A stretch of DNA of 64,000 nt from Malachius bipustulatus (taxonomy: Eukaryota > Arthropoda > Insecta > Coleoptera > Melyridae): NCBI GenBank assembly GCA_910589415.1, contig OU342634.1, forward strand, positions 20,953,144 through 21,017,143, given 5' to 3'. How positions within the stretch are numbered: the first letter of the stretch is position 1; each line of letters starts with the position of its first letter. Below are positions 60,667 through 64,000 of this stretch, piece after piece. The translations under genes and the position numbers were made by a program. The notes under the pieces are model-generated. The model saw only the letters and a program-made list of their open reading frames with translations. It ran no database searches and had not been told where the DNA came from.

Positions 60667-61241
60667 ACTAATAATATGGTTAGTAGGGTTATTTATCATA
60701 TTTTTTCTTCTTTATTTGGTCTTGTGGTCTCTGTTCTCTGATTTACACGAGCTACTTAGCCGAGGTAAATTAAATGATAGGTTAAACTGACACTGTTGAC
60801 AAGTAACTAATATTTCAAAAAGTTAATTTTTTAAAGATGTTGTTTCAGATTAGCGCGAAATTCAAAAATGGATATATATCCGCCATTAACGTTTAATTCA
60901 TGGCGGATATACCTCCAAAATGGATATATAGCATTTGGATATAAATCCTATCCAATTGTGAGTCAGGATTTATATCCAAATGCTATATATCCATTTTGGA
61001 GGTATATCCGCCATGAATTAAACGGCGGATATATATCCATTTTTGAATTTCGCGCTTATCTGAAACAACATCTTTAAAAAATTAACTTTTTGAAATATGA
61101 GTTACTTGTCAACAGTGTCAGTTTAACCTATCATTTAATTTACCTCGGCTAAGTAGCTCGTGTAAATCAGAGAACAGAGACCACAAGACCAAATAAAGAA
61201 GAAAAAATATGATAAATAACCCTACTAACCATATTATTAGT
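60667..61241. repeat. Near-perfect 575-bp palindrome
   Basis: Two arms of about 280 bp are complementary except for one six-base indel (ACGTTAATGGCGG against ACGGCGG) and a few single changes, and close on a 17-base loop (TATCCAATTGTGAGTCA) near 60954. The inner 100 bp of each arm repeats GGATATATATCC / GGCGGATATA words, which are themselves self-complementary. The ends start ACTAATAATATGG. No target duplication or TACAGGGTG end is seen, so it may be an inverted duplication rather than a transposon. Confidence 0.9.
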
Positions 61242-61344
61242 CACAACACTAACTGAAATGATCCAAAACTGTGTCAAAATTAAGTCAAAAATTGTGCAAC
61301 TTTTCTCTAATTTACCCTACTCTACTAACCTACTAATCTTCCTC

Positions 61345-62160
61345 GGGTGAAACTAAGTCGATTGAAGTGAACTTATCTTTGTCCAAAGTAGCTTGGTTTG
61401 GCCGCTAGGAGATGTCAAATTGTCAATTCAAAATTATTATTTGAGTATAAAAGCTGATCCGCTGAAGCGATTTTGGTGAAATTTGCTGACGTTAGGGTTT
61501 TATGGGACAAAAAGTGAAAAACTAAAATTCCTCATGACGTTAATTTGTTGGCGTAGATCATGGATTTAAAGTTTTAAAATTTACAAAAAATTGTTTAAAT
61601 ACCGAGTGTAGATCAATAATCCGATTTTCTAAAAAAAAGGTACTCTCTAAAAAAGTCGCCTAACTTTACAGTTTGGAAGATAATAAGCATTTGAATTTTG
61701 ATTTTTATAGGAAGTATCTTATTAGTCGAATTTTGACAATAGTACCTTTTTGGTAGAATAGGTATATGAGTCAAGTAATCTGCGGTCGGTATTTAATAAG
61801 TTTTTGAATCCATTAGCGTAAAAGTTGAAAGGGTGTGAAACCTAAAAAAAAAACATTAATTAACGTTTGAGTAATTTTAGTATTGCACTTTTAGCCCCAC
61901 AAAACCATCAAGTCATACCAAATTTCATCAAAATTTGGTTTTATAAAATAATAAATTTGGTTAAATAATAAACAAATTTGGTTAAAAAAAAATAAACCAC
62001 TTTAGCGGTTTAGCTTTTATAACCAAATAACAATTTCATAATTGACACTTTGACATCTCATAGTAGCCAAGCAACTTTAAAAACGAATGAAAGTCTAACA
62101 AGCTACTTCGGATAAAATAAATAGGTTGACTTAAATCGACTAAGTTTCACCCCAGGATAA
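61345..62160. mobile_element. Fold-back element related to 42968-43903
   Basis: Imperfect palindrome. The left side CGGGTGAAACTAAGTCGATT, AAGTAGCTTG, GAGATGTCAAA, GATTTTGGTGAAATTTG and GGTTTTATGGGAC is mirrored on the right side. Arms have diverged, and an ATTTGGTTAAATAATAAACA-type tandem word near 61935-61990 has expanded in the right arm. The left outer end appears truncated; the right outer end has CAGGGCCCTC. Confidence 0.7.
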
Positions 62161-62199
62161 TGAGCTGTGGAGTAATTTCATCAGGAGGGCCCTGTTTTT

Positions 62200-62740
62200 G
62201 ACATAATAATATCTTTTATTGCGCCTGGGACATAAAGTTCAAAATACACAATAAAATTTGACCGTTCACATTTGGATGTCCGCAACTGTACCTATCTGAT
62301 ATGTTTAGATAACATTCTATGCAATTTGTGACTGTTTTGGCACCTATTATAATGATCATAAAAAATAATTATCGAAAATTATTGCGATTGAAAGCATTGT
62401 TTTTCATTAAAAAGCGATAAAGTAATCGGGAAATTTGTTTAGTTTATTTTATTTTTGAGTCGTTACTGAAAGCTGATACATACTATCAAGTTATATTAAT
62501 TCATGTATATTGGTATATAATTGACTCGAGCTATCATGGTCATTATAACATAGCTTTTCTCGTTTTTGCCATTACCTTGTTCCCATTAGGGAATGCTTTA
62601 AAAAAAAATATATGTAAAATTCACTCAATACCAGTGGCGGCTTTTCATATTTTAAAGTGTACTCGCAAAAAAAAATCTATATAGTAGCGTCGAGTCGTAT
62701 AATCTCGTTACCCAAATTGACGTCGACGAAATGTGAAATT
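62200..62740. other. Non-coding stretch
   Basis: No gene recognised. A TTCACATTTGGATGTCCGCAACT word near 62266 also occurs inverted near 54972 (GCGGCCATCCAAATGTGAACG), so part of this is a dispersed repeat. Confidence 0.4.
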
Positions 62741-62744
62741 CGAG

Positions 62745-63110
62745 TCCTGGAAACTTTTCAAACAATAAAGCTTAAATCCTTCGTGTTGTGTGCATGACTT
62801 GTGGCTTCGTCTTGTTGGAATCACATATTATCCGTCCAAGTCAAAATCTACAATCACCGGTAAAAAAACAATTTTCGGAAACAACAACTCCTTCATCATT
62901 TTCGGAAAATACGATAAGATGATTATAACAGGGTAATTTTTTATAAGTGTAACGGCTTCTCTTCCACTGTTTGAAGACTTCCAGATCCCTAAATGGGACA
63001 ACTCTGCTTCTTTACGGACCCACCGAGTATGAGAAATGGGCCTCATCGCTAAAGAAAATTTTGTTTGAAAAATCGTCGTTCACAACCTGTTGCTCCAGCA
63101 ATTATTTTCA
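62745..63110 (-). pseudogene. Mariner-like DDE transposase relic
   Basis: Minus-strand frames show the spaced landmarks of an insect Tc1/mariner-type transposase: NDDFSNKIFFSDEAHFS (first/second catalytic Asp region, 63090-63030), then after a frameshift LGGSVKKQSCPI near 63020-62985, FSENDEGVVVSENCF near 62900-62860, and FQQDEATSHAHNTKDL at about 62825-62770 (second catalytic Asp block). At least three frameshifts or stops intervene and neither end of the element is visible. Cut-and-paste transposase, dead copy. Confidence 0.7.
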
Positions 63111-63199
63111 CTACTTTTGCAATTACCATCTTTTAATAACACATGCTGGACAACGAACTAACAAAATGACTATGAAAAATTTTTGTCTCTATGTTTTCC

Positions 63200-64000
63200 T
63201 ATGGCATTATGTTAGATATGGCAAATAAGATTTAAAAATTTGTTCTAAGTACGACATAAAGGTGATGTAATCTACTTAGGTAGGTAATTATTTTGTCCAT
63301 TCTAGAAATCTTTTTTGAAAATTATTCCGCGAATATTCCTTCAGTTCAGTGAAAATGTGAAAGGTACAGAATATGCTCGTATAATATCGACCAGCCAAAT
63401 GAAAAGGATGCTACTTTCCAATAAGCCCATATAAAGGTATTTACGTTCAGTATATCGAATTTTATTTATATAAATTGGTTCTATTATACTTTCGATTCTC
63501 AGCCGAGAGAAATGTTACACGTTGGATGTGAGTTTTGCGAAGTCTGCGTATGATGTTTCAAGAAGAACCTGTATTTATGCTTTGGAAATGTCGGAAGGGC
63601 TCGCAAGTAAATGTAATATTATACCTAGTGAACTCGAATATGATTGAGAGATGACAAAATCCATAAAAGAGGAAAAAGTTGGCAAGTTATCTCGGTTTGA
63701 TATGTTTGCTGTAACACAAATCGCACCACCGGCAACAAATGAGACAATTACTGATTCAGCTTGAATTTTACGCGACCCCGAAATGGATAAAACTGACTCT
63801 CGCATTCTGGCACTCGTAAACTGGGAAACTTTTTAGCGACCCTACTCGAATGAGTAAATAAAGTTGACACAGATAGGCAACGCCTATAGAGAGTTTTTCT
63901 CGCCTCAAAATTTTCCGATACTGAACCCATAACCATTTTAATAAACTTATTGTTCCTCTAGAATCCCAAATAAACATATATCTTCCATATAAAGCTCTAA
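63200..64000. other. Non-coding stretch at window end
   Basis: Short overlapping minus-strand ORFs at 63575-63977 have no recognisable motif. No repeat identified. Confidence 0.45.

Noticed and set aside
1..64000. CRISPR array, operons, tRNA or rRNA genes
   Set aside because: No direct-repeat/spacer pattern or RNA gene was found. The tRNA-like 23-mer at 50284 is a primer binding site.

Overview
The window looks like insect nuclear DNA: AT-rich, almost gene-free and crowded with arthropod-type transposons. The insect call rests on one host exon of the Beaten-path (Beat) immunoglobulin family, on Jockey-type, Ty3/mdg1-type, piggyBac, PIF/Harbinger and mariner-like elements, and on frequent short TAGGTA/GTACCTA runs. 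I cannot fix the order; a beetle or hemipteran would fit. No bacterial operon, CRISPR array, rRNA or tRNA gene was recognised.

Layout. 1.1-5.5 kb: an almost intact Jockey-like non-LTR retrotransposon on the minus strand (gag-like ORF1, then endonuclease plus reverse transcriptase), with one in-frame stop, no ATG at the expected ORF2 start and a changed catalytic Glu. 6.9-9.3 kb: a fold-back element and a MITE. 10.4-18.2 kb: a three-level nested structure. The outer element has about 470-bp terminal inverted repeats and carries a broken gene resembling a PIN/XPG-like nuclease. That gene is split by a 5.2-kb element whose termini read CCCARGCAGCA and whose flanks are full of ACGT words. This second element contains a 1.06-kb element with the same termini but different internal words. 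20-21 kb: a decayed retroelement ORF1. 22.9-23.6 kb: a MITE. 28.3-28.7 and 40.6-41.1 kb: two reverse-transcriptase tail fragments. 34.9-43.9 kb: three fold-back elements. 44.2-52.0 kb: an LTR retrotransposon with nearly identical 1.67-kb LTRs, a primer binding site, a polypurine tract and a 4-bp target duplication, but internally only an integrase gene is recognisable. 54.3-54.5 kb: the Beat exon. 55.7-57.3 kb: a piggyBac-like element with a Harbinger deletion derivative inside it. 57.9-62.2 kb: a cluster of palindromic elements, including a 575-bp near-perfect palindrome next to a small BED-finger ORF. 62.7-63.1 kb: a mariner-like transposase relic.

How it fits together. Most of the window is probably intron or flank of a Beat gene on the plus strand, since Beat genes usually have very long introns. 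I could not find the neighbouring exons. The most unusual content is the pair of CCCARGCAGCA elements: both insertion sites can be reconstructed from the sequence itself, both give 2-bp target duplications, and each element fills its subterminal regions with its own short word. The second notable feature is the number of TACAGGGTG-ended palindromic elements.
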